From NCBI RefSeq assembly GCF_036192275.1, contig NZ_CP108088.1, forward strand, positions 3,349,501 through 3,413,500: a stretch of DNA of 64,000 bases. Direction: 5' to 3'. The number at the start of each line of letters is the position of its first letter. Position 1 is the stretch's first letter. Under the pieces are notes generated by a model. The model was given only the letters and a program-made list of their open reading frames with translations. It was not told where the DNA came from and searched no databases. The position numbers and the translations under genes were made by a program. The stretch comes from Streptomyces sp. NBC_00250. Lineage in GTDB: Bacteria; Actinomycetota; Actinomycetes; Streptomycetales; Streptomycetaceae. Shown in pieces: positions 1 through 8,071 of the stretch.

Positions 1-159
1 GACCAGGAAATTCCGGAGGCCGACGCTGCCGAGCAGCACACCGAACTGCAGCAACGCGAAGACGAACCGGTCACCCATGTCGAACGTGACTCGGCGAACG
101 AGGCCGACTCCTCCGAACAGGCGCGGGTCGTGGCCCAGGACGAGGACGACTACCGCTGA
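1..159 (+). CDS. C-terminal end of an acidic protein (5' truncated)
   Basis: Frame 1 is open from the first base to TGA at 157-159 and encodes 52 residues. The stretch is hydrophilic and rich in Glu, Asp and Gln, ending in the acidic run AQDEDDYR. It looks like a disordered C-terminal tail. The folded part of the protein lies outside the window, so no function can be given. It reads in the same direction as the TetR gene, about 145 bases upstream of it. Confidence 0.6.
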   Translation, partial: DQEIPEADAAEQHTELQQREDEPVTHVERDSANEADSSEQARVVAQDEDDYR

Positions 160-304
160 TTTGTTCGGTTTAATCTTGAATCGACTGTCGACCCGGACGT
201 CCGGTCCGTGAAATTCTGCGTTCGCACCGCGCACAGCCGGGTTACCCAAAAGTACGATGGCGGCGCGCGCGACAGCGTGCATGGATCGATTTTTGGGAGG
301 CCGC

Positions 305-964
305 GTGAGCGCCATCGAGCAGACAGAGGCAGCACGCCCTCGGGGCACGCGCCTGCCGCGACGTGCCCGACGGAACCAGCTCCTCGGCGCGGCCCAGGAG
401 GTCTTCGTCGCCCAGGGGTACCACTCCGCCGCGATGGACGACATCGCCGAGCGGGCGGGCGTCAGCAAGCCGGTGCTCTACCAGCACTTCCCCGGGAAGC
501 TCGAGCTGTACCTGGCCCTCCTCGACCAGCACTGCGAGTCCCTCCTCCTGGCGGTGCGCACGGCCCTGGCCTCCACCACCGACAACAAGCTGCGCGTCGC
601 GGCCACCATGGACGCCTACTTCGCGTACGTCGAGGACGAGGGCGGCGCCTTCCGGCTCGTCTTCGAGTCCGATCTGACGAACGAGCCCGCGGTACGCGAG
701 CGCGTGGACCGGGTCAGCCTGCAGTGCGCCGAGGCGATCTCCGATGTGATCGCCGAGGACACCGGCCTGTCCAAGGACGAGTCGATGCTGCTCGCCGTGG
801 GCCTCGGCGGCGTCTCGCAGGTCGTCGCCCGCTACTGGCTGTCGAGCGGGTCCGCCATCCCGCGCGACAAGGCGGTCGGACTGCTCACCTCGCTGGCCTG
901 GCGCGGCATCGCCGGCTTCCCGCTGCACGCGGTGGACGGCCAGTTGAGCGCCGAGGGCCACTGA
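305..964 (+). CDS. TetR/AcrR family transcriptional regulator
   Basis: A 219-residue TetR-type repressor. The N-terminal helix-turn-helix is plain: an AAQEVFVAQGYHSAAMDDIA segment is followed by AGVSKPVLYQHFPGKLELY, the usual recognition helix and the YxHFxxK signature. The rest is an all-helical ligand and dimer domain. I start it at GTG 305, which has GGGAGG seven bases upstream; an ATG at 257 in frame lacks a good ribosome site. It is followed by a DUF3107 gene. In M. tuberculosis a TetR gene (Rv3208) also precedes the DUF3107 gene Rv3208A (from memory). The ligand is unknown. Confidence 0.9.
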   Translation: MSAIEQTEAARPRGTRLPRRARRNQLLGAAQEVFVAQGYHSAAMDDIAERAGVSKPVLYQHFPGKLELYLALLDQHCESLLLAVRTALASTTDNKLRVAATMDAYFAYVEDEGGAFRLVFESDLTNEPAVRERVDRVSLQCAEAISDVIAEDTGLSKDESMLLAVGLGGVSQVVARYWLSSGSAIPRDKAVGLLTSLAWRGIAGFPLHAVDGQLSAEGH

Positions 965-1103
965 CCCCGGACGCCCCACGGGACTCGCGCGTGTTCGCTC
1001 TTGGCGTGCGGCGACTGAGCCTTGTACGTCCCTTCCCGCGACTAATGTGTGCAGCGTACGGCGCGGTATTCGCGCAACGCTGACCGTTGGGAGGGACATA
1101 GCC

Positions 1104-1331
1104 GTGGAGGTCAAGATCGGCGTGCAGCACGCACCCCGGGAGATCGTTCTGGAGAGCGGGCAGTCCGCCGAGGAGGTGGAGCGCGCAGTGGCCGACGCGC
1201 TGGCCGGCAAGGCGCAGCTGCTCAGCCTCTCGGACGAGAAGGGCCGCAAGATCCTCATCCCGGCCGAGAAGATCGCGTACGTGGAGCTCGGCGAGCCCGC
1301 CGTTCGCCGCGTGGGTTTCGGCGCGCTCTGA
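1104..1331 (+). CDS. DUF3107 family protein
   Basis: A 75-residue actinobacterial protein matching DUF3107 (M. tuberculosis TB9.4 type). It opens VEVKIGVQHAPREIVLESG and has the central segment QSAEEVERAVADAL, predicted as a beta-alpha-beta fold. The start is GTG 1104, behind GGGAGGGAC. An upstream in-frame ATG would add about 19 residues that do not match the family. It ends just before a strong hairpin terminator, so it is the last gene of a TetR-DUF3107 unit. Its function is not known. Confidence 0.88.
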   Translation: MEVKIGVQHAPREIVLESGQSAEEVERAVADALAGKAQLLSLSDEKGRKILIPAEKIAYVELGEPAVRRVGFGAL

Positions 1332-1346
1332 GCCCAGGATCTACGG

Positions 1347-1385
1347 GAAGGGCCCGGTGGACCGTCACGGTCCACCGGGCCCTTC
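1347..1385 (+). terminator. Perfect hairpin terminator after the DUF3107 gene
   Basis: A perfect 19-bp inverted repeat around a single central base, 16 bases after the DUF3107 stop. The arms begin GAAGGGCCCGG and end CCGGGCCCTTC. There is no T run, as is usual in Streptomyces. Confidence 0.85.
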
Positions 1386-1495
1386 GCCATGCCGGCCCGG
1401 GTTCCGTCCCACGGGACCTTCGCCATGCCGACCGACCCTGGTTCCGTCCCACAGGCCGTTCGCCATGCCGGCCCGGGTGCCCTCCACCGGGCCTC
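1377..1495. repeat. Three imperfect direct repeats of the terminator 3' arm
   Basis: Three degenerate copies of a 36-45 base unit follow the terminator. Each contains TTCGCCATGCCG, and the first two also share GGTTCCGTCCCAC. They look like successive duplications of the downstream arm of the hairpin. The stretch codes for nothing convincing. Confidence 0.7.
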
Positions 1496-1609
1496 TCGTA
1501 TGCCCGTATGGCCACGTCAGGGCGTACGGAAGGATTGCGTTCGGGAGCCCTGGGGTAGGAGGGGATCGACCGCACCACCCGCCCCGCACCCCTCGCGAGG
1601 TGATTCGCA

Positions 1610-1882
1610 GTGTTCCTGGAAGCCCTCGGTTCCGCCCTGCTCGGCTTCGCCCTGGCCTGGGCCGCCGCGCACCGGCTCCCCGACCGCCTCCCCGTCCGGG
1701 TGATCGTCCTCGCCACCGGCGCACTGGGCGGCGTCTTCGGCGCGCTCGTCACCCACGGGGCCCTCGGCCCCGGTCACTTCTTCGCCACCCTGGTCGGTGC
1801 GGTGGCGGTGGCGGCGGTACTGCTCTCGCTGCTGATCCGGCCGGCCTCACGGCGACGGCTGCGACGATCAGCGGCGGCGTGA
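1610..1882 (+). CDS. Small integral membrane protein
   Basis: A 90-residue protein with three hydrophobic segments (about residues 3-19, 30-48 and 55-76) and an Arg-rich C-terminus (RPASRRRLRRS), which would be cytoplasmic. The start is GTG 1610 with GAGGTGAT a few bases upstream. The glycine-rich middle segment GALGGVFGALVTHGAL resembles small membrane proteins of the GlsB/YeaQ type, but I would not assign the family firmly. It stands alone, convergent with the ferritin-like gene downstream. Confidence 0.7.
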   Translation: MFLEALGSALLGFALAWAAAHRLPDRLPVRVIVLATGALGGVFGALVTHGALGPGHFFATLVGAVAVAAVLLSLLIRPASRRRLRRSAAA

Positions 1883-1918
1883 GCAGCGCCGCTCGCCCCT
1901 TCCTCGTACGGGAATTCC

Positions 1919-2641
1919 TCAGGCGGCCAGACCGAGCGCGGCCATGCGCTTGGTGTGGGCCTCGGTGATCCGGGAGAACATCCGGCCGACCTCCGCGAGG
2001 TCGAAACCGTCCGCGACGCCGCCGACCAGCATGGTCGACAGCGCGTCGCGCTCGGCGACCACGCGCTGGGCCTGCGAGAGCGCCTCGCCCATCAGACGGC
2101 GCGCCCAGAGCGCGAGCCGGCCGCCGACGCGCGGGTCGGCGTCGATCGCGGCGCGGACCTTCTCCACGGCGAAGTTGCCGTGGCCGGTGTCGTCGAGCAC
2201 GGAGACGACGAGCCCGCGCGTGTCGGAGTCGAGGCGGGCCGCGACCTCCCGGTAGAAGTCACTGGCGATCGAGTCGCCGACGTACGCCTTGACCAGTCCC
2301 TCCAGCCAGTCCGACGGCGCGGTCTGGCGGTGGAAGTCGTCGAGCGCCTTGGCGAAGGGCTCCATGGCCGCGGTCGGCTCGGCGTCCACGGCGGCCAGGC
2401 GGTCGCGCAGCCGCTCGAAGTGGTGGAACTCGGCCGAGGCCATCTTCGCCAGCTCAGCCTTGTCCGCGAGGGTCGGCGCCAGCTTGGCGTCCTCGGCGAG
2501 CCGCTCGAAGGCCGCGAGCTCTCCGTAGGCGAGGGCGCCGAGGAGGTCGATCACGGCGGCGCGGTACTGCGGCTCGGCGGAAGCCGTCGCCCAGTCCTTG
2601 GCGGCGATCCCGGTGGGTGTGGCGTTGTCAGGCGTCTCCAT
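1919..2641 (-). CDS. Ferritin-like fold protein (MiaE-like)
   Basis: A 240-residue, mostly helical protein. Glu and His residues are spaced as in ferritin-like di-iron proteins: GELAAFERL, then ASAEFHHFERLRDRL, and a later DDTGHGNFAVEKV. The family relates to the diiron hydroxylase MiaE and is widespread in actinobacteria. Start ATG 2641 (METPDN) gives the usual length; an earlier in-frame start would add 30 poorly conserved residues. It is divergent from the DEAD-box helicase, and the pair is conserved in M. tuberculosis (Rv3210c-Rv3211, from memory). The substrate is unknown. Confidence 0.82.
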   Translation of the reverse strand: METPDNATPTGIAAKDWATASAEPQYRAAVIDLLGALAYGELAAFERLAEDAKLAPTLADKAELAKMASAEFHHFERLRDRLAAVDAEPTAAMEPFAKALDDFHRQTAPSDWLEGLVKAYVGDSIASDFYREVAARLDSDTRGLVVSVLDDTGHGNFAVEKVRAAIDADPRVGGRLALWARRLMGEALSQAQRVVAERDALSTMLVGGVADGFDLAEVGRMFSRITEAHTKRMAALGLAA

Positions 2642-2817
2642 GGAGCGCACAATAGCCCGCTCGCGCACCCGGGGAAGGCGCTGGTCAGTCAGTGTGACCG
2701 TGCCCTCATCACCATTTCTCCCAACACACATGCGCGATTCCGGGGTACAGTGATAAGGCGCCTGCTGAGTATGCGGACATGCTTTCGCACGTTCGGACGT
2801 ATTCGGTGGGCCGACTC

Positions 2818-5712
2818 ATGAATGAGGATGCCCGGTCGGTGGCCCGATCGGCTCCGGCCCGACAGCCCTTCCGGCGGACCCGCGGAAGGGTCACCTCAGC
2901 GGTACGACGCTCGAGCGACGGCAGTGGTCCCGTGCCACCCGACAGCGATCTCTTCGATCGCGCCGGCAGTTTCGGCACGGTACGACCCCCTTCGTTCGCC
3001 TCGCACCGCGTCCACAGAAGAGGCAGCACCCTGACTACGACTTTCCGAGACCTCGGAATCCTTCCCGAGACGGCCGAAGCCCTTGAGGCCGTCGGCATCG
3101 TCACCCCCTTCCCCATCCAGGAGATGACCCTTCCGGTCGCCCTCACCGGCACCGATGTCATCGGCCAGGCCAAGACCGGCACGGGCAAGACCCTCGGTTT
3201 CGGTCTGCCGATCCTGGAGCGCGTCACCGTCCCCATGGACGTCGAGGTCGGCCGGGCCAAGCCCGAGCAGCTGACCGACGCCCCGCAGGCGCTCGTCGTC
3301 GTCCCCACCCGCGAGCTGTGCCAGCAGGTCACCAACGACCTGCTCACCGCCGGCAAGGTGCGTAACGTCCGCGTGCTCGCCATCTACGGCGGCCGGGCGT
3401 ACGAGCCCCAGGTCGAGGCGCTGAAGAAGGGCGTCGACGTCGTCGTCGGCACCCCCGGCCGTCTGCTCGACCTGGCCGGCCAGCGCAAGCTCGACCTGTC
3501 CCACGTCAAGGTCCTCGTCCTGGACGAGGCCGACGAGATGCTCGACCTGGGCTTCCTGCCCGACGTCGAGAAGATCATGAACATGCTTCCGGCGAAGCGT
3601 CAGACGATGCTGTTCTCGGCCACCATGCCGGGCGCGGTCATCGGCCTGGCCCGCCGCTACATGTCGCAGCCGACGCACATCCGCGCCACCTCGCCCGACG
3701 GCGAGGGCGTGACCGTCGCCAACATCAAGCAGCACGTCTACCGTGCGCACAACATGGACAAGCCGGAGATGGTCTCCCGCATCCTGCAGGCCAACGGCCG
3801 CGGGCTCGCGATGATCTTCTGCCGCACCAAGCGCACGGCGGCCGACATCGCCGAGCAGCTGGAGCGTCGCGGCTTCGCCTCCGGCGCGGTCCACGGCGAC
3901 CTCGGCCAGGGCGCCCGCGAGCAGGCGCTGCGCGCCTTCCGCAACGGCAAGGTCGACGTGCTCGTCTGCACCGACGTCGCCGCGCGCGGCATCGACGTCG
4001 AGGGCGTCACCCACGTCATCAACTACCAGTCGCCCGAGGACGAGAAGACGTTCCTCCACCGCGTGGGCCGCACCGGCCGCGCGGGCAACAAGGGCACGGC
4101 CGTCACCCTGGTCGACTGGGACGACATCCCGCGCTGGCAGCTCATCAACAAGGCGCTCGGGCTGGACTTCCACGACCCGGTCGAGACGTACTCCTCGTCC
4201 CCGCACCTCTTCGAGGAGCTGGACATCCCGGCGGGCACCAAGGGCATCCTGCCCCGCGCCGAGCGGACCCGTGCGGGTCTGGGCGCGGAGGAGCTGGAGG
4301 ACCTGGGCGAGCCCGGCGGACGCCGTGCGCGCGGCCCCAGGACCGACAAGGTCGAGCGGACCGAGGAGCGCCCGGAGCGGACGCGGACCCCGCGTCAGCG
4401 CCGGCGCACCCGCGGTGGCGAGCTCGGTGACGCCCCGGCGTCGGCGGCTCCCGCCGTCGAGACCGGACCGGTGACCGTGCCGGTGACGGACGAGGCGAAG
4501 GCCGAGTCCGGCCCGCGGACCCCGCGCCGTCGTCGTCGCACCCGCGTCGGCGCCCCGGGCTCCGCGCCGGAGGCCCAGGCCGTCCAGGCCGCTCCGGTCG
4601 CCCAGGCCGCTCCGGTCGTGGTCGAGGACGCTCCGGCGCCCGTCGTCGAGGCGCCCGTCGTGGAGGCGCCCGTCGCCGCGGCCCCGGTGGCCGAGCCGAG
4701 GGCTCCCCGTCGTCGTAGCCGTACCGCCGCCCGTCCGGAGGCCGTGAAGGCCGCGCCCGTCTCCCCGGCCCCCGTGGCCCAGGAGCAGGCTCCGGCCCCG
4801 CGCCGCCGCCGTGCGCGTGTCCGCCCGGTCGAGGACACCGTTTCGTTCCAGACGGTCGAGACCGCCGCGGCCGCCCTGCGCGCCGCGCCGATCGCACCGG
4901 TCGTCGAGGACGCTCCGGCCCCGGTCGCCGCGGCCCCGGTCGAGGAGCCGAAGAAGGCTCCCCGTCGCCGTACCGCCAAGAAGGCCGTCGCCGTCGCGGA
5001 GCCGGTCGCCGAGACCGTCGTCGCCGCACAGGTGGTGGCCGAGCCGGTCGCCGAGCCCGTCGCGCCCGTCGTCGAGGCCCCGGCCCCGGTCACGGCCGAG
5101 GTTCCCGCGCCGCGTCGTCGTCGTGTGGTGCGGAAGGCCGCCGGTTCGCCGGTCACCTCCACCCCGGTCGTCGAGCCGATCGTCGAGCCGGCGCCCGCGC
5201 CGGTCGTCGAGGAGGAGCCGAAGAAGCCCGCGCGTCGCCGTGTGGTGCGGAAGGCCGCCGGTTCGCCGGCCTCTTCCACCCCGGCCGAGACCGTCATCGT
5301 CGCGGCCCCGGTCGCCGAGGCCGCTCCGGCACCGGTCGTCGAGGCGCCCGTCGCGGCGGCCCCGGTCGTCGAGCAGCCGGTCGTCGAGGCCCCCGTCGAG
5401 GAGCCGAAGAAGGCTCCCCGTCGCCGTGCCGCCAAGAAGGCCGTCGCCGTCGCTGAGCCGGTCGCCGAGACCGTCGCCGTCGTCGAGGCCCCGGCCGCCG
5501 AGGAGGCCCCGAAGGCTCCCCGTCGCCGCACGGCCAAGAAGGCCGTCGCCGCCGAGGCGCCCGACGCCTCGGAGCCGAAGACGCCGACCCGTCGCCGTAC
5601 GACGAAGAAGGCCGTCGCGGAGCCGGTCGCCGAGGCCGCCGAGGCCGAGGCCCCGAAGGCCCCGCGCCGTCGCACCACCAAGAAGGCGGCGGCCGCTCAG
5701 CCCGAGAGCTGA
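2818..5712 (+). CDS. DEAD-box RNA helicase with long basic repeat tail
   Basis: An RhlE/DeaD-type ATP-dependent RNA helicase. Numbered from ATG 2818 (964 residues), it shows a Q motif (PFPIQ), motif I AKTGTGKT (Lys124), PTREL, TPGR, motif II DEAD (236-239), SAT, and motif VI HRVGRTGR. The helicase core ends near residue 480. The remaining half is a disordered tail of Ala/Val/Pro/Glu-rich spacers with about eleven modules such as PRRRTAKKA or PRRRRVVRKAAG. The start is uncertain. Family similarity begins at LTTTFRDLGI, where CTG 3031 lies behind AGAAGAGG. The tail probably binds RNA or ribosomes by charge. Confidence 0.92.
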   Translation: MNEDARSVARSAPARQPFRRTRGRVTSAVRRSSDGSGPVPPDSDLFDRAGSFGTVRPPSFASHRVHRRGSTLTTTFRDLGILPETAEALEAVGIVTPFPIQEMTLPVALTGTDVIGQAKTGTGKTLGFGLPILERVTVPMDVEVGRAKPEQLTDAPQALVVVPTRELCQQVTNDLLTAGKVRNVRVLAIYGGRAYEPQVEALKKGVDVVVGTPGRLLDLAGQRKLDLSHVKVLVLDEADEMLDLGFLPDVEKIMNMLPAKRQTMLFSATMPGAVIGLARRYMSQPTHIRATSPDGEGVTVANIKQHVYRAHNMDKPEMVSRILQANGRGLAMIFCRTKRTAADIAEQLERRGFASGAVHGDLGQGAREQALRAFRNGKVDVLVCTDVAARGIDVEGVTHVINYQSPEDEKTFLHRVGRTGRAGNKGTAVTLVDWDDIPRWQLINKALGLDFHDPVETYSSSPHLFEELDIPAGTKGILPRAERTRAGLGAEELEDLGEPGGRRARGPRTDKVERTEERPERTRTPRQRRRTRGGELGDAPASAAPAVETGPVTVPVTDEAKAESGPRTPRRRRRTRVGAPGSAPEAQAVQAAPVAQAAPVVVEDAPAPVVEAPVVEAPVAAAPVAEPRAPRRRSRTAARPEAVKAAPVSPAPVAQEQAPAPRRRRARVRPVEDTVSFQTVETAAAALRAAPIAPVVEDAPAPVAAAPVEEPKKAPRRRTAKKAVAVAEPVAETVVAAQVVAEPVAEPVAPVVEAPAPVTAEVPAPRRRRVVRKAAGSPVTSTPVVEPIVEPAPAPVVEEEPKKPARRRVVRKAAGSPASSTPAETVIVAAPVAEAAPAPVVEAPVAAAPVVEQPVVEAPVEEPKKAPRRRAAKKAVAVAEPVAETVAVVEAPAAEEAPKAPRRRTAKKAVAAEAPDASEPKTPTRRRTTKKAVAEPVAEAAEAEAPKAPRRRTTKKAAAAQPES

Positions 5713-5729
5713 TCCCGCCCGATCCTCCT

Positions 5730-5769
5730 GACCGCGGCCCGGCCCCTCCCCAGGGGCCGGGCCGCGGTC
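5730..5769 (+). terminator. Terminator of the helicase gene
   Basis: An 18-bp perfect inverted repeat with a four-base loop, 17 bases after the helicase stop. The arms begin GACCGCGGCCCGG. It separates the helicase gene from the hydrolase gene. Confidence 0.85.
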
Positions 5770-5830
5770 GTGTCGTCCGCCGGACGGAGGGGCGGACCGG
5801 GGGCGTCGGGCCGCCCTCCGCCGACGCGGT

Positions 5831-5836
5831 TACAGT
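5831..5836 (+). promoter_or_regulatory. -10 hexamer for a leaderless hydrolase transcript
   Basis: TACAGT fits the TANNNT -10 pattern and ends six bases before ATG 5843. There is no Shine-Dalgarno, so the mRNA probably begins at the start codon. Confidence 0.5.
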
Positions 5837-5842
5837 CCAGAC

Positions 5843-6730
5843 ATGAGCAAGCCCCGGTCCCTCGTCCTGCCGCCCGGCACCCGCGCCCACCACCTCGTGA
5901 CCGCGCGGGGCGACTTCGCCGTGCTCGACACGGAGCCACGGGGCGAGCGCCTCGGGACGGTGCTGCTGCTGCCCGGGTACACCGGCAGCAAGGAGGACTT
6001 CCTGGCCCTGCTCGGTCCGCTGAGCGAGGCCGGGTACCGGGCCGTGGCGGTGGACGGGCGCGGTCAGTACCAGTCGCCGGGCCCCCGGGGCCGGGCCGGC
6101 TACCGGCGCAGGGCGCTCGCGCTCGACGCGGTGGCGCAGGCCTCGGCCCTCGGGGACGGTCCCGTGCATCTGCTCGGCCACTCGTTCGGTGGCCTGGTGG
6201 CCCGCGCGGCGGCCTCGCTGGCCCCGGCCGCGTTCCGTTCCCTCACCCTGCTCTCCTCGGGCCCCGGCCGGGTCGCCAGGCCGCAGCGGATCCGGGTGCG
6301 CGTGCTGCGCGTCTCGCTCGCGTTCCTGCCGAAGGAGCGGGTGTGGCAGGCGATGTGCTGGCTGGACAGCCGGGGCGAGGAGCCGGACACGGACGACGCA
6401 CCGCAGCTCGCGGGCTTTCTGCGACGGCGCTGGATGCGGACTCGGATCGCGCAACTGGCGGGCGCGGGGCGGCTGCTGCTCAGCCGTCAGGACGGTACGG
6501 CGGAGCTGGCCGCGCTGCGGATGCCGCTGCACATCGCGTACGGGGCGGACGAGATGGTCTGGCCCACGACCGCCCTCGCGGAGGCGGCCGCCCGCACGGG
6601 CGCGTACCGCACGGTGGTGGCGGGTGCCGGCCACTCCCCCAATGTGTCGCACCCGAGGGAGCTGACGGAGCGGCTCACCGGCTTCTGGGCACGGGCGGCC
6701 GCCCCGGCCGGGGTCAGAACTGCGCCTTGA
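5843..6730 (+). CDS. Alpha/beta hydrolase
   Basis: A 295-residue single-domain alpha/beta hydrolase. The oxyanion strand and loop are LLLPGYTGSKEDF, the nucleophile elbow is GHSFGG, the acid is probably Asp in YGADEMVWP, and the catalytic His lies in GAGHSPNVSHP. There is no signal peptide, so it is cytoplasmic. The substrate cannot be inferred. The gene runs 17 bases into the convergent NYN-domain gene, so the two 3' ends overlap and antisense effects are possible. The start is supported by a -10 element placed for leaderless transcription. Confidence 0.9.
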   Translation: MSKPRSLVLPPGTRAHHLVTARGDFAVLDTEPRGERLGTVLLLPGYTGSKEDFLALLGPLSEAGYRAVAVDGRGQYQSPGPRGRAGYRRRALALDAVAQASALGDGPVHLLGHSFGGLVARAAASLAPAAFRSLTLLSSGPGRVARPQRIRVRVLRVSLAFLPKERVWQAMCWLDSRGEEPDTDDAPQLAGFLRRRWMRTRIAQLAGAGRLLLSRQDGTAELAALRMPLHIAYGADEMVWPTTALAEAAARTGAYRTVVAGAGHSPNVSHPRELTERLTGFWARAAAPAGVRTAP

Positions 6731-7643
6731 GGTGCTGCCAGAAGCCGTCCCGCAAAGCCCGCCGGAGTGCGGCGTGGCCGCGCAGGGAGCGGCTGAGCAA
6801 ACGTTCCGCCTCGACGAGCAGGTCCTGGTCGACCGGCCCCGGCAGGTAGGGCGCGCCCGGCAGCAGTTCGGCGAGCCGGTCCCGGCCGCGCTCGCCGAGC
6901 CAGGTCGCCGCGATCTGGGCGCCGACGAACCGCACCTCCTCGCGGGAGGGCGGCGGCTCGCCCTCGTGCTCGTACGTGGTGACGGGGCGGCGGGTGACGT
7001 AGGGGCGGCAGAAGTCGAGCTCGAAGGTGCGCTGGCTGTCGACCTCCCAGAGGAGCGCCTCGGCCTGGTTGCGTCCTTCGGCGGCCTCGATGCCCCAGAG
7101 GTGGACGCGGGCGCCGTAGCCCTGGGCCGCCTCGACCGCCGAGACGAGGTCCTCGTCGCCGCCGACGAGGGCGGCGTCGCTGATGGCGCGGTGGCGGGCG
7201 AGGGACTCCAGGTCCGTGCGGATGAGGGAGTCGACGCCCTTCTGCTGGTTGTTGGCGTTGAGGTTGCCGAGGCGCACCTTGACGTCGGGCAGCTCGGCGA
7301 TGGCCTGCTGCTCGGGGGTGTGGATGCGGCGTCTGGCCCCGTCGTACCAGTAGACGCGGAGCAGTCTGCTGTCGGCGAAGATCGTGCGGGCCTTGTCGAT
7401 GAAGGCCTCGATGAGTCCCTCGGCGTCGAGGTCGAAGGAGCGCCGGTCCTCGGTTCCCGTCACCAGCAACCCGGCCGCAGCATGGACGTAACCTGCGTCG
7501 ACGAAGATGGCGTGGGTGGAGGGCGTCTTGGCGACCTCGGCCAGCATCCGCTGGAGGAGCTCATTGGTGCGCTCCATGCGTGCGTCGAGTGCGCGCAGGC
7601 GGGCGTCGGTCTCGGTCACCTGAGTGGTGTCTGCGTCGTTCAT
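6714..7643 (-). CDS. NYN domain protein (PIN-like RNase family)
   Basis: A 309-residue protein with a NYN domain, a PIN-fold nuclease relative. Visible elements are FVDAGYVHAAAG with the first acidic residue, KGVDSLIRTDL with the second, and ALVGGDEDLVSAVEAAQGYG with the third acidic group. Together these form the metal site expected of this fold. An N-terminal helix (ARLRALDARMERTNELLQRML) may be a coiled coil. I start at ATG 7643 (MNDADTT); an upstream start is possible but adds unconserved sequence. RNA cleavage is likely by family; the target is unknown. Confidence 0.85.
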   Translation of the reverse strand: MNDADTTQVTETDARLRALDARMERTNELLQRMLAEVAKTPSTHAIFVDAGYVHAAAGLLVTGTEDRRSFDLDAEGLIEAFIDKARTIFADSRLLRVYWYDGARRRIHTPEQQAIAELPDVKVRLGNLNANNQQKGVDSLIRTDLESLARHRAISDAALVGGDEDLVSAVEAAQGYGARVHLWGIEAAEGRNQAEALLWEVDSQRTFELDFCRPYVTRRPVTTYEHEGEPPPSREEVRFVGAQIAATWLGERGRDRLAELLPGAPYLPGPVDQDLLVEAERLLSRSLRGHAALRRALRDGFWQHLKAQF

Positions 7644-7719
7644 ACGGGGCTCATTCTCCGCCGCTCCGGGCCCGGCCGCCACACCCCCCTACCCATCAGT
7701 AGTTAGTCATCCGAAAATT

Positions 7720-7736
7720 TTCCTTAGCGTAAGGAA
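7720..7736. promoter_or_regulatory. Palindromic operator candidate upstream of the 50-residue protein
   Basis: A perfect 7-3-7 inverted repeat, TTCCTTAGCGTAAGGAA, in an unusually AT-rich patch of the divergent region between the NYN gene and the small protein gene. Size and symmetry fit a dimeric repressor site. Confidence 0.5.
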
Positions 7737-7818
7737 TGTTTGCAGGATGCATGTCGTTGGACCCATACGTAACGCAGTTCTCCACCAGGAGGATCAACTC
7801 AGACGAAGGGAGAAGCCT

Positions 7819-7971
7819 GTGCGCTTCGAAATCCTGCGACTCGACGACATCGACGGCACGCCCGTCGACCGGACCGTCGTGGACGCCGCCTCCGTCAACC
7901 GGATCGTGCAGCAGGCCGCCTCGATCGGCCAGCGCATCTGGATCCGCCCCGCCGAGACCTCGGCCTCGTAA
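7819..7971 (+). CDS. Conserved 50-residue protein of unknown function
   Basis: A short protein starting at GTG 7819 with GGGAGAAGCC upstream. It begins MRFEILRLDDIDGTPVDRT and ends IWIRPAETSAS. The composition is that of a small soluble beta-alpha-beta protein with no signal peptide. I recall near-identical 50-residue proteins in other Streptomyces, so it is a real conserved gene, but I know no function. It has its own 175-base divergent promoter region containing a palindrome, and its own hairpin terminator. Confidence 0.8.
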   Translation: MRFEILRLDDIDGTPVDRTVVDAASVNRIVQQAASIGQRIWIRPAETSAS

Positions 7972-7995
7972 CAGGTCAGGTCCACACCACGCACC

Positions 7996-8041
7996 GCGCC
8001 CCCGCACGGACTTCGCAAGAGCGGAATCCGTACGGGGGCGC
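7996..8041 (+). terminator. Terminator of the 50-residue protein gene
   Basis: An inverted repeat with outer arms GCGCCCCCG and CGGGGGCGC, extended inward with mismatches. It begins 24 bases after the stop and faces the convergent marC gene. Confidence 0.7.
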
Positions 8042-8071
8042 AGTGGTGTCCGGGGGTCCGCCCCCGGCGCG

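Noticed and set aside
242..1426. Long open frames on the opposite strand of real genes, for example 394 codons against the TetR/DUF3107 genes
   Set aside because: High G+C leaves antisense frames open. These have no ribosome site and no family similarity, and their composition (His, Arg, Gly, Gln) is that of shadow frames.
1377..1495. CRISPR array
   Set aside because: The copies are few, degenerate and contiguous, without regular spacers, and no cas genes are nearby.
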